Assembly: GCF_029027405.1 (NCBI RefSeq)
Contig: NZ_CP093396.1
Coordinates: 434,001 to 498,000 of the forward strand
From: Sulfurimonas sp.
GTDB taxonomy: Bacteria > Campylobacterota > Campylobacteria > Campylobacterales > Sulfurimonadaceae
Length of the DNA: 64,000 bases
Direction: 5' to 3'
Shown piece by piece: positions 36,208 through 44,452 of this stretch. The notes beneath the pieces are model-generated. The model made no database searches, was not told where the DNA came from, and saw only the letters and a program-made list of their open reading frames with translations. The translations under genes were made by a program, and so were the position numbers. The first letter of the stretch is position 1. Each line of letters starts with the position of its first letter.

Positions 36208-37176
36208 TTAGTAACTAATTCCGGTCACATTTCTTATTGTTTCTATCATTGGAGAGGCTATTTCTTTGGCTTTTTTTGAGCCAAGATTTAAAATGTCTCT
36301 AACTTCATCTTGATTTTTTTCATAGTAAGAGCGTTTTTCTCTAAATTCTGCAAAATATTCCCACATTACTTCCCCAAGATATAGCTTGAAATGCCCATGA
36401 CCTTCTTTACCATTCTTGTATCTATTTTGAAGTTCTACAAGTTCATTTTGATTTAAAAATAGTTTTGCCATATTGTAAACATTACAATTTTTATATTCTT
36501 TTGGCTCTTCCATGGCTACATTTTCAGTTACAATTTTTTTGATAGTTTTTAATTGCTTTTTTTGCTCACCAAAAATATTTACAATATTTCCATAACTCTT
36601 TGACATCTTTTGTCCATCAATACCTGGAACAGTTTGTACTTCTTCTTGAACTCTAAACTCTGGAACTGTTAAAATATCTCCATATTTATTGTTAAACTTT
36701 ATTGCCACATCTCTAGCGATTTCAACATGTTGAATTTGGTCTTTTCCAACAGGAACTATCTCAGAACCAAAGATTAAAATATCTGCTGCCATAAGAACAG
36801 GGTATGAAAACAATGAGTGATTTGTAGCTTGTCCTCTGGCAGTTTTGTCTTTGTAACTATGCGCTCTCTCAAGCAATCCCATTGGAGTGAATGAAGATAA
36901 AACCCAGTATAACTCAAGTACTTCTTTTACATCTGACTGAACCCAGAAGGTTGATTTATTTGGGTCTATACCAAGTGCTAAAAAATCAGTTGCACACTGC
37001 ATGGTAAGTTCACTTAATCTTTTTCCGTCATTTATACTAGTTTGCGCATGATAGTTTGCTATAAAGGCAAAAGTATCATTATCCTTTTGCGCATCTACCA
37101 TCTGTTTTATAGAGCCAAAATAGTTTCCAATATGTAAATCACCAGATGGTTGAATACCAGTTAAAACTCTTTTCAT
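36208..37176 (-). CDS. trpS: Tryptophanyl-tRNA synthetase
   Basis: 322 residues, class I synthetase. The HIGH motif appears as GDLHIGNYFG and the KMSKS loop as GQKMSKSYGN. It charges tRNA-Trp. Monocistronic; the ATG is divergent from the hpf gene. Confidence 0.97.
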   Translation of the reverse strand: MKRVLTGIQPSGDLHIGNYFGSIKQMVDAQKDNDTFAFIANYHAQTSINDGKRLSELTMQCATDFLALGIDPNKSTFWVQSDVKEVLELYWVLSSFTPMGLLERAHSYKDKTARGQATNHSLFSYPVLMAADILIFGSEIVPVGKDQIQHVEIARDVAIKFNNKYGDILTVPEFRVQEEVQTVPGIDGQKMSKSYGNIVNIFGEQKKQLKTIKKIVTENVAMEEPKEYKNCNVYNMAKLFLNQNELVELQNRYKNGKEGHGHFKLYLGEVMWEYFAEFREKRSYYEKNQDEVRDILNLGSKKAKEIASPMIETIRNVTGISY

Positions 37177-37284
37177 ATTTTAAAATCCTAAATTAATTTC
37201 TTGTATTATACCAATCTCAGCTTTATTCTGTTATTATAAAAGTATATATATAGTGGCTATGAGCTACTAAATAAAGGATTTATT

Positions 37285-37614
37285 ATGAATGTACAAATTC
37301 GCGCAAAAGATATTACTCTTAGTGCTAACAACAAAGCACACATCGAGTCTGCTATTGAAGGTTTTTCAAAATATACACTGGATATAACTACGGTCAATGT
37401 TAATGTTAAAGCTGAAAAAAAAGGTATTTCTATTGAGTTTGATATTCATATCGCTCATGCTTCACCTGTTGTAATAAACCAAGCAGATGATAACCTAGAT
37501 GCTGCTATAGATTTAGCAATTGACAGAACTTCAAAAGCTCTTCGTCGTTTACACACAAAGGTTATTGAGCATTCTAATGCATCTATAAAAGATTTAGAAA
37601 CTCTTGACACCTAG
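37285..37614 (+). CDS. hpf: Short ribosome hibernation-promoting factor (HPF/RaiA family)
   Basis: 109 residues, single N-terminal HPF domain: MNVQIRAKDITLSANNKAHIESAI, then AIDLAIDRTSKALRRLHTKV. Binds the 30S subunit near the A/P sites to silence ribosomes in stationary phase. AAAGGATT is a strong Shine-Dalgarno. A long-form paralogue with dimerisation tail is encoded at 53266, so the genome keeps both a short and a long form. Confidence 0.9.
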   Translation: MNVQIRAKDITLSANNKAHIESAIEGFSKYTLDITTVNVNVKAEKKGISIEFDIHIAHASPVVINQADDNLDAAIDLAIDRTSKALRRLHTKVIEHSNASIKDLETLDT

Positions 37615-37635
37615 TTTATTATTTAGGAATCATAT

Positions 37636-38235
37636 TTGAAATATTTAGTTTTATTATTTTTATTTTTAAGTTTGAGTGCAGATAAAGATTATTCTCTTAG
37701 ATTTGCTCATGGTAAAGTTACAGATAGTACCTTCGGAGAAGTTCTATTTTTAGATATAAAGCCATATCCCGAGGATTTAAAAGTAACTGCCTTAGATGGC
37801 GGTTATGCTTTAAAAAAACGGGCTTTTGATTTACCTTTTGATATTTATGCAAGAGCAGGTTTCGCTCAGTTTGATGAAGCAGGTTTACAAGATGATATAT
37901 ACGAAGGAACTCTTTATCTAAAAGCTTATTGGAATATAGATTTTTTAAAAAATCGAGTTAGAATAGGTTTAGGTGAGGGTGTTTCATATACAAGCGGAAT
38001 CCTTTATGTAGAAAAAAAAGAGGCAATAGACAATAATGACAATAATTCTAAAATCTTAAACTATATGGAAGTAAGTGTTGATTTTGATTTAGCAAAACTT
38101 ATACGCTATAAGCCTTTAGATGAACTATACCTAGGTTTTACCCTAAAACATCGTTCAGGTGTCTTTGGTTTAATAAATGATGTTGAAAAAGGTGGTTCTA
38201 ATTATTATACTTTTTCAATAGAGAAGAATTTTTAA
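37636..38235 (+). CDS. Outer-membrane beta-barrel protein, possibly PagL-like acyl hydrolase
   Basis: 199 residues, TTG start preceded by AGGAA. Signal peptide (YLVLLFLFLSLSA) then alternating strands ending in aromatic Phe (SIEKNF). Near the C terminus LKHRSGVFGL carries an His-x-Ser pair followed by an Glu ten residues later and a GGSNYYTF end, which recalls the catalytic His/Ser/Glu of the lipid A deacylase PagL. That function is weakly supported; an unclassified small barrel is equally possible. 21 bp after hpf. Confidence 0.55.
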   Translation: MKYLVLLFLFLSLSADKDYSLRFAHGKVTDSTFGEVLFLDIKPYPEDLKVTALDGGYALKKRAFDLPFDIYARAGFAQFDEAGLQDDIYEGTLYLKAYWNIDFLKNRVRIGLGEGVSYTSGILYVEKKEAIDNNDNNSKILNYMEVSVDFDLAKLIRYKPLDELYLGFTLKHRSGVFGLINDVEKGGSNYYTFSIEKNF

Positions 38236-38239
38236 TTAG

Positions 38240-38764
38240 ATGAATATTATGGATTATTATTTATGGATAGTTGTATTTCATATTATGGCAGTTATGTCAT
38301 GGATGGCAATGCTTTTTTATCAACCAAGATTATATGTATATCACACAGAGCATAAAAACAAACCAGATTTTGTAGAAGTTATAAAAATTCAAGAATATAA
38401 AATGTACAAGTACATAGGACTTCCTGCAATGTGGGCAACGGTAATTAGTGGAATTTGGATGCTATTTCTTAGACCTGATTTATTAGAAGGGGATATATGG
38501 ATGTACGCTAAAATCTTAGTAGTAATTTCCCTAATGGCATATTCATTTTCTTTAGAATATTATAGAGTAGAGCTAGAAAAAGAAAACTATTCTAAAAGTG
38601 GAAACTTCTTTAGAGCTTATAATGAAGTACCAACTGTATTGTCTTTGTTAATTGTAGGGTATGTAGTTACTAAAACATTTTCTTTTGCTTTTACTTTTAT
38701 AACATTGGCAATTGGGGCTTTTGTGATTTACAGAGTGATAAAACAAACACCTAAAGATGCATAG
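38240..38764 (+). CDS. hemJ: Protoporphyrinogen IX oxidase HemJ (CopD-like)
   Basis: 174 residues with four to five membrane helices. HemJ signatures: FHIMAVMSWMAMLFYQPRLYVYH with conserved His14, WMYAKILVV with the conserved Lys, and FFRAYNEVPTVLSLLIVG. It oxidises protoporphyrinogen IX to protoporphyrin IX using a membrane quinone. Start could be the ATG at 38240 or 38249; no good Shine-Dalgarno decides. 4 bp after the barrel gene. Confidence 0.92.
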   Translation: MNIMDYYLWIVVFHIMAVMSWMAMLFYQPRLYVYHTEHKNKPDFVEVIKIQEYKMYKYIGLPAMWATVISGIWMLFLRPDLLEGDIWMYAKILVVISLMAYSFSLEYYRVELEKENYSKSGNFFRAYNEVPTVLSLLIVGYVVTKTFSFAFTFITLAIGAFVIYRVIKQTPKDA

Positions 38765-38781
38765 AAGGAACTATTTTCCTT

Positions 38782-40260
38782 CTACTTCTCACCTTTCTTT
38801 TTAGCTTTAAAAAGAACTGGTGTTCCAGTAAAGTTAAAAGCTTCTCGTAGTTTATTTGTTAAGTACCTTCTATATGTAAAGTGAAGACCACTTGGTTTGT
38901 TCATAATAATTGCAATTTTTGGTGGTCTTGTTTCATACTGCGTTGCGTAGTAAATTCTTATAACTTGCCCACTCACACTTGGTAGAGTATGTCGTCTTAG
39001 AGCTTTTTCTACAACTTCATTTATTTTTGAAGTGGAGATGCGTTGAGAGTAGTTTTCATTTATCTCTAAAATCATCTCATGCAGTTTATCAACTCGTTGG
39101 TGTGAAAGAGCAGATAAAGTGATAATAGGTGCATAAGCTAAAAATTTAAATCTATCTCTAACTTCTTTTAGGATTTTATCATGTTCCTCTTTTTTAGAAA
39201 TGTCCCATTTATTTAAAACGATGATAGATGCTAATCTGTTGCTATCAACTAAACCAGCAATCTTTTCATCTAAATCTAAAAATGGCTCACTAGCATCTAG
39301 AACAATCAGAGCCATATTCGCACTTTCTAGCATCTCTGTTGTTCTCATCAGAGCGTACTTTTCAATGCCTAAAATCTTACCTCTTCTTCTTAAACCTGCT
39401 GTATCAACAAAGGTTATTTGTTTGTCTTTATAATTTACAGTTTCGTCAATTGGGTCAATAGTAGTTCCTGCAACACTACTTACAACAGAGCGTTCTTCTC
39501 CTAAAAGGGCATTTAAAAGTGAACTTTTTCCAACATTTGTTCGTCCGATAATTGCAATTTTGATGTGATTTACATCATTTTCATCAAACTGTTTTATTAA
39601 ATCATTTTGAGCAAAGATAGAGTTGTCTACTTCTTCACTTTCATCCCAGTAAGTAAATCCATCATCTTCTTCATCTGTATGAGAGTATTTAGCAAAAAAA
39701 TCATCATCACTAATCTCATCTTCTGTGATTTTAGTTAGCTCTTGTTCCTCGCCATCTTCTTTTACGATATCACTATCTGGAACTTTTGAAGCTATCCATT
39801 CAAGCAGTTCAACTGTGTTTCTGTTGTGTGAAACAGAGATTCCAAATATAGCATCTGTACCAAACTCATAATAATCCCAAAGTTTTTCTTTCATTTTGTC
39901 GTTGTCAATTTTGTTAACAACTAATGCCATATCTTTACCCATAGATTGAAGTTCGTAAAAAAGTTTTTTATCTTCTTCTTCAGGAATGCCTTTTCCATCA
40001 ACCATATAGAGTATGATATCCGCTTTGTAAGCAGCTTTAAGTGACATCTCTTTTATCTTATCAAATAACTCGCAACCCTTATCTAATCCACCTGTATCAA
40101 GAAGTTCAACTTGTTTATTTATAATAATTGTGTTTCTTCTTTTCACATCTCTTGTTGTTCCAGCTTGCTCTGATGTTATTGCATCTCTTTTTTTGATTAG
40201 TCGATTAAAAAGTGAGCTTTTTCCAACATTTGGACGACCGATTATTGCGACTTTTTTCAT
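38782..40260 (-). CDS. der: Ribosome-assembly GTPase Der (EngA)
   Basis: 492 residues. Two tandem GTPase domains, each with P-loop (GRPNVGKSSLF at 7-17 and GRTNVGKSSLL in the second half), DTAGL/DTGGL and NKxD motifs (NKID, NKWD), and a C-terminal KH-like domain (TLPSVSGQVIRIYYATQYETRPPK). It matures the 50S subunit. The acidic linker between domains (EDEISDDDFFAKY and TDEEDD) is long, as in Campylobacterota. Confidence 0.97.
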   Translation of the reverse strand: MKKVAIIGRPNVGKSSLFNRLIKKRDAITSEQAGTTRDVKRRNTIIINKQVELLDTGGLDKGCELFDKIKEMSLKAAYKADIILYMVDGKGIPEEEDKKLFYELQSMGKDMALVVNKIDNDKMKEKLWDYYEFGTDAIFGISVSHNRNTVELLEWIASKVPDSDIVKEDGEEQELTKITEDEISDDDFFAKYSHTDEEDDGFTYWDESEEVDNSIFAQNDLIKQFDENDVNHIKIAIIGRTNVGKSSLLNALLGEERSVVSSVAGTTIDPIDETVNYKDKQITFVDTAGLRRRGKILGIEKYALMRTTEMLESANMALIVLDASEPFLDLDEKIAGLVDSNRLASIIVLNKWDISKKEEHDKILKEVRDRFKFLAYAPIITLSALSHQRVDKLHEMILEINENYSQRISTSKINEVVEKALRRHTLPSVSGQVIRIYYATQYETRPPKIAIIMNKPSGLHFTYRRYLTNKLREAFNFTGTPVLFKAKKKGEK

Positions 40261-40331
40261 GAGTTAGAACCTTGTAGTAATAGAAGTAGAAATATTTGTG
40301 GAAGTATAGCTAAAAAAAAGTTTTTTTGATT

Positions 40332-40354
40332 GTTAGCAAGCTTAGCTTGCTAAC
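40332..40354. terminator. Terminator-like hairpin between der and the LPP20 gene
   Basis: Perfect palindrome GTTAGCAAGCT-T-AGCTTGCTAAC, 50 bp past the LPP20-type stop on the minus strand. A U-run (eight T) occurs 12 bases further on. Terminator for the lipoprotein gene is most likely. Confidence 0.6.
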
Positions 40355-40404
40355 GGATAACGGAAAGAATTTAGTCTATTACTATCCATACAAAAAGTTC
40401 ACAA

Positions 40405-40983
40405 TTAGTCAGTTGGAAATTCTTTATCTAGGCCTTCTAAAGCATTTTTAGATTGAAATTGTTGCCATAGAGCTTGGTCATTTTTAAAACTTGTTTTAAC
40501 AGCTTTTTTAACTTCACCATTTACAGTAGCTTCAGGAACTGTAACTAATACATATAAATTACCAGATGGTGAAGTCCAAGTATCTACAAGCTTTGAACCT
40601 TGTAAGTCAACTTTTGCTATTTGCTTTGAAACAGCAGTATTTACTTGATCTACAGTTTCTCCATCAGCAACACCAGTTGTACGAGTGAATGTTTCAACTT
40701 TGTCTTTTACTTGAGACTTGATTTGTTGAACTAAATTACTTCTGCCATCTGCTATAGCAATTTTTCTCATATGACCCATACCAGCAACACTCTTGTGAGC
40801 GATACCAACACCAGCATAATTACCTTCAACCATAGGGACACAAGTCCATTTCGGAGCTAAAACATTTTCTTGTTTGCAACGGAAATCCGCTTCTTCTTTT
40901 AGTTCTGGGGCTGTACTACTACAACCTGTAATTGTTGCAACTACTAAACCTGCTAATGCGATTGACGATAAAGTTTTGATCAT
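40405..40983 (-). CDS. LPP20-family outer membrane lipoprotein
   Basis: 192 residues. Signal peptide and lipobox ITGC (Cys21), then a domain like Helicobacter LPP20/Lpp20 (VGIAHKSVAGMGHMRKIAIADGRSNL...; LYVLVTVPEATV). GATCTCC before the ATG (minus strand GGAGATC) is the Shine-Dalgarno. Its 5' region and upstream DNA are partly copied at 42957-43136, on the far side of the Hcp islet. Confidence 0.82.
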   Translation of the reverse strand: MIKTLSSIALAGLVVATITGCSSTAPELKEEADFRCKQENVLAPKWTCVPMVEGNYAGVGIAHKSVAGMGHMRKIAIADGRSNLVQQIKSQVKDKVETFTRTTGVADGETVDQVNTAVSKQIAKVDLQGSKLVDTWTSPSGNLYVLVTVPEATVNGEVKKAVKTSFKNDQALWQQFQSKNALEGLDKEFPTD

Positions 40984-41052
40984 TTTGATCTCCTTTTTTA
41001 TTATGCTTGATTATACTATTAGTAATCTTATAACAATTTTTATTAACTATGT
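40773..41052. repeat. Copy A: LPP20 5' part and upstream DNA duplicated at 42957
   Basis: From 40788 the plus-strand sequence CACTCTTGTGAGCGATACCA and about 90 more bases, and again 40993-41052, reappear nearly unchanged at 42957-43136. Between them copy A has about 100 bp (signal peptide codons and Shine-Dalgarno) that copy B lacks. Together the copies border 1.9 kb holding hcp, tlde1 and the immunity-like gene. Confidence 0.85.
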
Positions 41053-41276
41053 AATTTCTTTCATATTTACTTGAAATTATGTTTTTTGTATAGGCACTAG
41101 GATTCCATTATTTTTAACTACTTATAAATACTAATTGGAATATCACTATGGGCTTCGATTAAGTCTCTTTTTATATGTTACATTAGATTGTTAGTTTATA
41201 AAAATATTTTAAAATTTATAGGAAGTATAAGTTTATATTTGATATATTATGTTAATTTTACTAAATAAGGTACATT

Positions 41277-41774
41277 ATGGATAATTCAATTTTTATGACA
41301 ATTAAGGGTAGTACACAAGGTTCCATTTCAGAAGGTGCTTTTACGCCTGAATCTGTTGGTAATATTTATCAAAATGGTCATGAAGATGAAATATTTATCA
41401 AGACATTTAACTATGGTTCTGCTGTTCCTGTAAACACTGCAACAGGTCAGCCTTTTGGAAGAAGAACACATGAGCCTTTAAGCATTGTAAAATATTTAGA
41501 TAAAAGTTCTCCTCTTCTAGCTGAAGCTTTAAATAAAGGCGAAACACTTACTAACATAGAATTAAAGATTTATAGAACTGCTTATACAGGCAAACAAGAA
41601 CATTTTTATACAATTGCCCTGGAAGATGCAATTGTTGTAGATATTAATGCCTTAAACACTGAAGAAGAAGGTATTTTTGAAAATGTTAACTTTGTATATA
41701 GAAAAATATCATTACGACATGAAATTGCTAGTACATCTAGTTCAGATGATATTAGAATGGGTGTTGATGGTTAA
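41277..41774 (+). CDS. hcp: Hcp: type VI secretion tube/effector carrier
   Basis: 165 residues. Hallmarks of Hcp are clear: GSTQGSISEGAFTPESVGN, YQNGHEDEIFIKTF, GRRTHEPLSIVKYLDKSSPLL, YTGKQEHFYTIALEDAIVVDI and NVNFVYRKISLRHEIASTSSSDDIR. Hcp forms hexameric rings that carry small effectors through the T6SS. AAGG precedes the ATG. Its stop shares a base with the downstream effector (TAATG), so the two are translationally coupled. No T6SS structural genes are in the window. Confidence 0.95.
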   Translation: MDNSIFMTIKGSTQGSISEGAFTPESVGNIYQNGHEDEIFIKTFNYGSAVPVNTATGQPFGRRTHEPLSIVKYLDKSSPLLAEALNKGETLTNIELKIYRTAYTGKQEHFYTIALEDAIVVDINALNTEEEGIFENVNFVYRKISLRHEIASTSSSDDIRMGVDG

Positions 41775-42139
41775 TGAGCTGGGTTTATAGTCAATCTACT
41801 GGTTTTTTAAAACATAACGGAAAAGTGGTATTTAAAGATGGTTATTCGGGTAAAGGAAACTATAAAAATAAACCTGCAATGCAACATATTGCCGATAAAG
41901 GTCCCATACCTAGAGGTTTATATACAATCCAAAGTCCTAGATACAGTGGTGTAACAGGACCTTATTCTATGCCTTTAGTTCCTAAAGGGCATAATGCTTT
42001 AGGAAGAACATTCTTTCAAATTCACGGGGATAAAATAAGTGATCCAGGAAATGCATCTACCGGATGTATAATTTTAGGAAAAACGATTCGTCAGAAAATT
42101 TGGAAAAGCTTAGACCATACATTAGAGGTAGTTAGATGA
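41774..42139 (+). CDS. Tlde1-type L,D-transpeptidase-fold T6SS effector
   Basis: 121 residues, no signal peptide. Matches the tlde1/DUF2778 domain: MSWVYSQSTGFLKHNGKVV, GPIPRGLYTI, and the catalytic HG(85)...STGC motif with H84 and C98 (IHGDKISDPGNASTGCIIL). In Salmonella Tlde1 acts in the target periplasm on peptidoglycan tetrapeptides (carboxypeptidase and D-amino acid exchange). It is coupled to hcp, which would carry it. Because the protein is toxic in the periplasm, an immunity gene is expected and one follows. Confidence 0.88.
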   Translation: MSWVYSQSTGFLKHNGKVVFKDGYSGKGNYKNKPAMQHIADKGPIPRGLYTIQSPRYSGVTGPYSMPLVPKGHNALGRTFFQIHGDKISDPGNASTGCIILGKTIRQKIWKSLDHTLEVVR

Positions 42140-42270
42140 AAATACTTTTAACAAATATTTTATTCATTTTTAGTTTACACGCTGAACATGCTTATGATTG
42201 TAGTGGTATTAATAATTACGCAGCAAGAACAGTTTTAAATTTTGAAAAGAGGCATATATATGAAATATAA
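42136..42270 (+). CDS. Short exported peptide between effector and immunity gene (maybe remnant)
   Basis: 44 residues. The ATG overlaps the effector stop (ATGA), giving coupled translation, and a signal-peptide-like start (MKILLTNILFIFSLHAEHA) is followed by a short tail with one Cys. It overlaps the next gene by 11 bp. It may be a truncated second immunity protein or a leader aiding translation of the next gene. Confidence 0.45.
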   Translation: MKILLTNILFIFSLHAEHAYDCSGINNYAARTVLNFEKRHIYEI

Positions 42271-42811
42271 GACCATACTGATAATATTCGTTTTGTTTTT
42301 TTCAAATGTATTAAACGCGAGTGGAATGCTATCAGGAGAAGTGTTATTAAGTGAAGTAAATGCAAGTGGAGTACAAGTTATCAAAGGTATAGCTCCAAAC
42401 GGTATAGAGTATTTAGAAACAAAAATAAAATCGCATACAGGAGCACCAATAAACGAAGGGTCTTGTGGGGAGATAAGCTACTGCTATAAAAAAAATATTT
42501 ATATTGTGTATACCACTAATTTACTTGGTCATGGCTATGAGTTATCTAAAAACCAAGCAAAAAATATTAAATGTATCAAAACAAATAAAAAAATTATAGG
42601 CAAAAATAAACTTGGTCTGTATATTGGCATGACAAAGACAACTCTTGAGACATTGTTAAAAGTTAAAAAAATAAAAAATAAACAAACAATTATCTGGATA
42701 AAAGAACTAGAGGACAATGGTACTAAATATGACCGGCAAACATATTTAAAACTATTATTTATAGAAAATAAGCTTGTATATTTATCAGTTTTTACAACCG
42801 AAACAACATAG
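42260..42811 (+). CDS. Probable periplasmic immunity protein for the Tlde1 effector
   Basis: 183 residues from the ATG at 42260 (AAGAGG 7 nt upstream; a TTG at 42242 is less likely). Signal peptide (YKTILIIFVLFFSNVLNA), then a mixed alpha/beta domain with three cysteines (GSCGEISYCY, IKCIKT), suggesting a disulfide-stabilised periplasmic protein. Position directly after an effector and periplasmic targeting fit an immunity role, because Tlde1 acts in the periplasm. The family itself I do not recognise by sequence. A G7 tract begins 2 bases after the stop. Confidence 0.65.
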   Translation: MKYKTILIIFVLFFSNVLNASGMLSGEVLLSEVNASGVQVIKGIAPNGIEYLETKIKSHTGAPINEGSCGEISYCYKKNIYIVYTTNLLGHGYELSKNQAKNIKCIKTNKKIIGKNKLGLYIGMTKTTLETLLKVKKIKNKQTIIWIKELEDNGTKYDRQTYLKLLFIENKLVYLSVFTTETT

Positions 42812-42956
42812 TAGGGGGGGTGTCATAAAGCTTAAGGTAAATGATTTATTAAACAAAACTGTATTAGATAAACAAATGAATGAAAATGAAATATGTAAGT
42901 TACTACATGGTAGATTTTTTGTATATTTTATTAAGTTAAGTATCTTTAACGACCTT

Positions 42957-43136
42957 GACCTATACCAACGGCACTCTTGTGAGCGATACCAACACCAGCA
43001 TAATTACCTTCAACCATAGGGACACAAGTCCATTTCGGAGCTAAAACATTTTCTTGTTTGCAACGGAAAACCGATTCTTTTTTATTATGCTTAATTATAC
43101 TATTAGTAATCTTACAACAATTTTTATTAACTATGT
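42957..43136 (-). pseudogene. Copy B: truncated LPP20 gene fragment
   Basis: Near-identical to 40773-41052 but with about 100 bp missing around the start codon and signal peptide, so it cannot encode a lipoprotein. A few substitutions are present (for example GGAAAACCG against GGAAATCCG). It marks the right border of the Hcp islet and implies that the islet was acquired with, or caused, a local duplication. Confidence 0.8.
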
Positions 43137-43154
43137 GCTTTGATTAAATTTTAG

Positions 43155-43160
43155 TATAAT
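43155..43160 (+). promoter_or_regulatory. -10 box directly before the phosphoribosyltransferase ATG
   Basis: TATAAT then 6 nt then ATG (43167), the same spacing as alr. No Shine-Dalgarno is present, so a leaderless mRNA is likely. Confidence 0.5.
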
Positions 43161-43166
43161 ACTTTT

Positions 43167-43619
43167 ATGAAATATTACTCTTATGAAGATTTTAAATGTG
43201 ACACAAAAAAGTTACTATTGAATGTAAAAGCATTTGAAGCGGAAGTTATAGTTGGCATCGCAAGAGGTGGACTGACCTTATCTCATGCTATTGCTGAAGG
43301 TTTAGATATTCGTGAGGTTCAAACTCTACGAACAGAACTTTATGATAAAACTTGTAAAAGAGAGATGCTTAGTATTTTCGGAGATTGTAATTTTCAAAAT
43401 ATTTCTAGAGTTTTAGTAGTTGATGATATAGCAGATAGCGGAGATACTTTAAAAGCTATCATGGAACATTTAAGAGCAAAATACAAGAATATAGACTTTA
43501 AAGCAACTACACTTTTTTATAAAAAAACATCTGTTTATGAGCCTGATTTTTGGGTAAATGAAGCAGATGAATGGATAGACTTTTTTTGGGAACGGGATTT
43601 TAAGGTAAACGCACTTTAG
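43167..43619 (+). CDS. Phosphoribosyltransferase (purine/xanthine type)
   Basis: 150 residues. PRPP-binding motif VLVVDDIADSGDTLKAI and the N-terminal GIARGGLTLSHAIAEGL loop mark a type I PRTase resembling xanthine-guanine or hypoxanthine salvage enzymes. It would convert a purine base plus PRPP to the nucleotide. It follows the Hcp islet border; the ATG lies at the predicted transcription start. Confidence 0.85.
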   Translation: MKYYSYEDFKCDTKKLLLNVKAFEAEVIVGIARGGLTLSHAIAEGLDIREVQTLRTELYDKTCKREMLSIFGDCNFQNISRVLVVDDIADSGDTLKAIMEHLRAKYKNIDFKATTLFYKKTSVYEPDFWVNEADEWIDFFWERDFKVNAL

Positions 43620-43625
43620 CTTAAA

Positions 43626-44378
43626 TTATTTTTTGACCTTTTTTATCATCTCATAGGCCTGATTTATTTCTTGAGTTTTTGCAGTTGCTTTTTGCATATA
43701 ATCTTCACCTTTGTTTTGAGATTTTATGATGTCTGGATGATATTCTCGTACAAGTTTTCTGTATGCTTTTTTGATAACACTCATTTCATCACTCTCGTGT
43801 ACACCTAAAAGTTTATAAGCATCTGCGATATTTGCTTTAGGGTGGATATTTTTCATCATTTTCTCAAACTGGTCAAATATTGCATGGTAAGCATTTGGGT
43901 CAAACTCAAAAGCTTGTGCTATTGTTTGTAAAACATCATCTTCACTTTGAGAAACTTCACCGTCAATGAAGGCTAGTTGGATTAAAAAGCCCATGAACTG
44001 TTGTTCTTTCGCTTTATCTCTTTTTATCGCTTGACCTAGAGCTTGAGCCACTTCTTCCAGGTTATCACTTCTATCTTTTTCTTCATCAAAAATCTGTTTA
44101 AGTATATCTTTTGTTTTGCTTGGTTCTGGAAAAACTGCAGAAATATCATCAAACATTATGCCAACAAGCTGGGCTTCGAGTGCATCAACTTTTCCATCTG
44201 CCTTAGCAACTTTTGCAACTAAAGCTACAAAAAGACCTAAATCACTTTTTTGTAAAGATTCTTTAGAAACAGAGAAGTTTTTAAAAGCTTCTTGAGAGTA
44301 GTTTGTAAAACGAGCGTAACTTTTAAAAACTTTGTATAAAATGTATCCAATGATAAATAAAATTATTAAATTACTCAT
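43626..44378 (-). CDS. DjlA-like membrane co-chaperone (TerB + J domain)
   Basis: 250 residues. N-terminal membrane helix (LIILFIIGYILYKVF), a TerB-like helical domain (about 50-180, ALVAKVAKADGKVDALEAQLV and AFIDGEVSQSEDDVL), and a C-terminal J domain with the HPD tripeptide (REYHPDIIK). It would stimulate DnaK at the membrane. Convergent with the PRT gene, 6 bp apart. Confidence 0.87.
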   Translation of the reverse strand: MSNLIILFIIGYILYKVFKSYARFTNYSQEAFKNFSVSKESLQKSDLGLFVALVAKVAKADGKVDALEAQLVGIMFDDISAVFPEPSKTKDILKQIFDEEKDRSDNLEEVAQALGQAIKRDKAKEQQFMGFLIQLAFIDGEVSQSEDDVLQTIAQAFEFDPNAYHAIFDQFEKMMKNIHPKANIADAYKLLGVHESDEMSVIKKAYRKLVREYHPDIIKSQNKGEDYMQKATAKTQEINQAYEMIKKVKK

Positions 44379-44439
44379 GATTTTTCCTATGTAGATTAGT
44401 TTATTTTGTGATTATATAAAATGCAAGTTAATAGATGGG

Positions 44440-44445
44440 TATAAT
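44440..44445 (+). promoter_or_regulatory. -10 box before the EamA transporter start
   Basis: TATAAT followed by 7 nt and ATG at 44453. This makes the ATG at 44435 (upstream of the box) impossible as a start on the same transcript and points to a leaderless mRNA. Confidence 0.5.
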
Positions 44446-44452
44446 TGCATCT

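Larger units (their letters stand above)
42812..43166. other. Border stretch with a poly-G tract and LPP20 copy
   Basis: Holds a run of seven G (42814-42820), about 130 bp of unassigned AT-rich sequence, then copy B of the LPP20 5' region (42957-43136) and a -10 box. No gene seen. Confidence 0.6.

Noticed and set aside
42774-43019. 81-codon open frame crossing the G7 tract and the LPP20 copy
   Set aside because: It starts inside the immunity-like gene, ends in the antisense of the LPP20 fragment, and has no Shine-Dalgarno; composition is not protein-like at its end.
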